A stretch of 7,259 nt of DNA from JAISGQ01 sp045604945 (GTDB taxonomy: Bacteria > Bacillota > Clostridia > Oscillospirales > Acutalibacteraceae). This document shows positions 5,798 to 7,259 of this stretch, piece by piece. The notes beneath the pieces are model-generated. The model was not told where the DNA came from. It did not search any database and saw only the letters and a program-made list of their open reading frames with translations. Location: positions 1 to 7,259 of the forward strand of contig JAZUPA010000159.1 of the NCBI GenBank assembly GCA_045604945.1, given 5' to 3'. The translations under genes and the position numbers were made by a program. Within the stretch, counting starts at the first letter, position 1, and the number at the start of each line of letters is the position of its first letter.

Positions 5798-6448
5798 TCA
5801 GCTCAAAAGCGCTTCAAGCTCCCTGTCGTATATTGCGCGGATTGCAGACAGCTCCTCCGAGGACACATAGCCCAGCACTGCCAGTCTGTCGTTTGTGTCG
5901 GTATCGGTCAGGGTTTCGTCCGCTGTAAAGGCTGTACTGCTGAATTTTGCCGAAAGGCTCTCCCCGTCATCAAGGGTAACGATTACCGTACTGCGGTTTG
6001 CGGTGTACGCACGAATCTCAACCTTCGCGCAGTCTGCAAGGCCCTCGGTTATTACCTTTCCGTAGCTTGTGGAGCCGTCATAGAAATGAGCCACTATTGT
6101 ATTCTCGTCGTACTGCTTGAGAATACAGTTTACGCCGAATTCCTCGGGCATCCTTGAATAGCCCGCAGCTTCTGCCTTTCCCATGTTCTCCTCAAGGGTA
6201 TCCATAAACTGACTGCGCTTTTCGTAAAGGTTCAGTTCATCTGCATACCCCACAACGGCTTCTCCCTCCTGAGGGGCGACCTCGTCCTTTTCCAGATGGC
6301 GGATCAGTTTCGGCAGTGCGCCGAACAGAAATACCGCCAGCGCTGCTATAAACAGAACGGGGATTATCGCCTTGTCGAACATTGCGTTCATCCGCTCGAC
6401 CTTTTGGGCGCCGCGCTCTATATCTTCATCTGTTATTTTTTTGCTCAT
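5798..6448 (-). CDS. 216-aa single-span membrane protein of unknown function
   Basis: I do not recognise this family. A charged cytosolic N terminus (1-26, with RGAQKVERMN) is followed by one membrane span (about 27-47) and an extracytoplasmic part of about 165 residues. The outer part starts with an acidic, helix-prone stretch (52-95). It then has a beta-rich region (105-170) with repeated strand patterns such as NTIVAHFYDG and STVIVTLDDG, and a short helical C-terminal tail. Cys108 and Cys140 lie in the outer part and might form a disulphide. The start is supported by GCGAGG about seven or eight bases upstream and by a promoter at a suitable distance. Its stop is 3 nt before the pseudo-sortase/SpoIID gene, so the two are surely co-transcribed and probably act together at the membrane-wall interface. 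Confidence 0.88.
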   Translation of the reverse strand: MSKKITDEDIERGAQKVERMNAMFDKAIIPVLFIAALAVFLFGALPKLIRHLEKDEVAPQEGEAVVGYADELNLYEKRSQFMDTLEENMGKAEAAGYSRMPEEFGVNCILKQYDENTIVAHFYDGSTSYGKVITEGLADCAKVEIRAYTANRSTVIVTLDDGESLSAKFSSTAFTADETLTDTDTNDRLAVLGYVSSEELSAIRAIYDRELEALLS

Positions 6449-6471
6449 ACTGCAACCTCGCTTGAATTAAA

Positions 6472-6489
6472 GTATTATTAGTATAATAC
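6472..6489. promoter_or_regulatory. Inverted repeat over the -10 region, possible operator
   Basis: GTATTAT and ATAATAC form a perfect 7-bp inverted repeat with a 4-bp spacer, covering the -10 box of the first operon. This is where a dimeric repressor might bind. The sequence is AT-rich, so chance is a real alternative. Confidence 0.35.
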
Positions 6490-6508
6490 AAAACAATACC
6501 AAAATCAA
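6480..6508 (-). promoter_or_regulatory. Promoter of the pseudo-sortase/SpoIID operon
   Basis: On the minus strand there is -35 TTGATT (6503-6508), a 17-bp spacer and -10 TATACT (6480-6485). A start near 6473 would give a leader of about 25 nt with GCGAGG as SD. It lies at the edge of the repeat-rich flank. Confidence 0.65.
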
Positions 6509-6733
6509 TTACGCCAATATGAACATCTGCAGACGCCAAGGGCTCCTCTTTTCTGAACAGTCATTTCCTCAAGGGAAAAGCTGTTTCATGGGTGTTTTTA
6601 AACGGGATGCCGAGGGCGTCATCCCCTACGACAATCAATGCCCGGCTACGATTCTTAATCAGAACAGGCGATAGCCCCTGACAAGGGGGATTCCAAAGGG
6701 GGAATGACAACAGGTCAGTGTGAGGCAGCGGGT
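6509..6733. repeat. Right flank: partial unit B and full unit A
   Basis: The first 55 bases or so (to about 6565) show nothing I can name. From about 6567 to 6658 the right half of unit B follows, with a degraded TCAA-loop hairpin. From 6659 unit A follows (TCAGAACAGGCGA start) and runs into unit C. The order B-A-C is the same as at the left flank (324-801), so the two flanks are copies of one mosaic block. Confidence 0.8.
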
Positions 6734-6960
6734 AATCCATGCCGTAAGGAAAAGGTAATTACGGGCGTATTGGTACACACGGCATGGATGGCGACCCATT
6801 TGGTCGTTTAGGGTACGGGGTTTCATAAGGGGGACAGGGGGATCGAAACCCCTTCCCCCTTATGCGGTTTCTTTGGTTCGTTTCTTTTTCGGAAAAGAAA
6901 TGAACAATAACATTCATATAGTGAATGTTATTCATTCAACAAAAGCAAAGGCAGACAACC
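6734..6960. repeat. Unit C, right copy: multi-hairpin repeat element
   Basis: This copy has the same orientation and hairpin order as 561-801. Seen are: ATCCATGCCGT/ACGGCATGGAT (6735-6745/6779-6789); CGACC/GGTCG (6792-6806); a 16-bp stem with one bulged C and loop GATCGAAA (6824-6840/6849-6864); a perfect 8-bp stem TTTCTTTT/AAAAGAAA with loop TCGG (about 6881-6900); and the perfect 11-bp stem at 6906-6932. The third and fourth stems differ from the left copy but still pair. Confidence 0.75.
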
Positions 6961-6964
6961 GCAA

Positions 6965-7070
6965 GGGTTTGCGATTTCGGGAGGGCATGGAAGCCCTCCC
7001 CTGCGATTTGGGATGCGAAGCGGTATGTCGCAGAGCGCCATACCCTTCGGTTTTTTCGCCTGTCGCAGGG
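6965..7070. repeat. Unit D, copy 1
   Basis: About 106 bp are repeated at 7154-7259 with about four mismatches. The unit contains a perfect 8-bp hairpin GGGAGGGC/GCCCTCCC with loop ATGGAA (6979-7000) and a second hairpin GGTATG/CATACC with an inner CGC/GCG (7022-7044). It ends in a T-run and CCTGTCGCAGG. It is gene-free and palindromic. Confidence 0.8.
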
Positions 7071-7116
7071 GGCGGTGGTTTTCGACGCACCGCGCTGCAG
7101 GGGGGATTTCGCAGGC

Positions 7117-7138
7117 GGACAACCGCAAAGGGTTGTCC
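7117..7138. repeat. Hairpin between the two D units
   Basis: A perfect 8-bp inverted repeat GGACAACC/GGTTGTCC has a GCAAAG loop. It lies in the 83-bp spacer between the D copies, and nothing else recognisable is in that spacer. Confidence 0.6.
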
Positions 7139-7153
7139 CTACGGTTTGGGGTA

Positions 7154-7259
7154 GGGTTTGCGATTTCGGGAGGGCATGGAAGCCCTCCCCTATGGTTTGG
7201 GATGCGAAGCGGTATGTCGCAGAGCGCCATACCCTACGGTTTTTTCGCCTGTCGCAGGG
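7154..7259. repeat. Unit D, copy 2 (reaches the window end)
   Basis: This is the direct repeat of 6965-7070 at a distance of 189 bp, with the same hairpins at 7168-7189 and 7211-7233. It reaches the window edge, so further copies may follow outside. Confidence 0.8.

Noticed and set aside
561..6960. Composite transposon or integrative element bounded by the C units
   Set aside because: No transposase, integrase or target-site duplication was found, and the C copies look like dispersed repeats. I kept only the direct-repeat observation.
6928..7230. Minus-strand frame of 100 codons with an internal repeat
   Set aside because: It is a translation of the two D units and their hairpins.

Overview
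The window looks like chromosomal DNA from a Gram-positive member of the Clostridia, most likely a Ruminococcus-like Oscillospiraceae. This is inference. It rests on a SpoIID-family domain, a class B sortase-like domain, a long Thr-rich extracellular linker, SD sequences of the GAGG/GGAGG type, sigma-A-like promoters, and intergenic DNA full of GC-rich palindromic repeats. All eight genes I accept lie on the minus strand. They occupy about 891-6448 and are bracketed by repeat-rich, gene-free DNA at 1-849 and 6509-7259.

Reading in the direction of transcription (right to left), the first operon starts at a promoter near 6480-6508. It encodes a 216-aa single-pass membrane protein of unknown function, then, 3 nt later, an 895-aa multidomain protein. 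The large protein has a cytosolic MoCF/CinA-like N-terminal domain, a charged helical linker, one membrane span, a sortase B-like domain, a Thr-rich stalk and a C-terminal SpoIID domain. By eye, all three catalytic positions of the sortase fold (His, Cys, Arg) are substituted, while the essential Glu of the SpoIID domain is kept. I therefore read it as a membrane-anchored cell-wall (peptidoglycan) protein with a pseudo-sortase module. A dispersed palindromic repeat (2984-3090) closes this operon and may terminate it.

The second operon starts at a near-consensus promoter (TTGACA-N17-TAGAAT, 2933-2961). It carries four paralogous 66-75-aa two-span membrane proteins with a conserved cytosolic loop (F-C-R-A-P-K-G-x-x-E-R-K), a previously easy-to-miss 46-aa single-span protein, and a 317-aa PstS-like phosphate/anion-binding protein without any ABC transporter partner. 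A terminator hairpin at 850-876 lies just beyond the last stop codon. Three of the gene junctions repeat the same layout, with the upstream stop codon TGA lying inside the downstream GAGG ribosome binding site, so translation is probably coupled. The two middle small genes are recent tandem duplicates.

The flanks hold a mosaic of repeat units that I call A, B, C and D. Units A and B alternate with a period of about 280 bp on the left. One C copy lies on each side of the gene block in the same orientation and is built of several hairpins. One of these hairpins has different stem sequences in the two copies but keeps its pairing and its ATCGAAA loop, which suggests selection on structure. Two D copies lie at the right end. 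No transposase, integrase, CRISPR array, rRNA or tRNA was seen. The most interesting items are the pseudo-sortase/SpoIID fusion, the operon of mini-membrane proteins with an orphan PstS-like protein, and the covarying hairpin of unit C.
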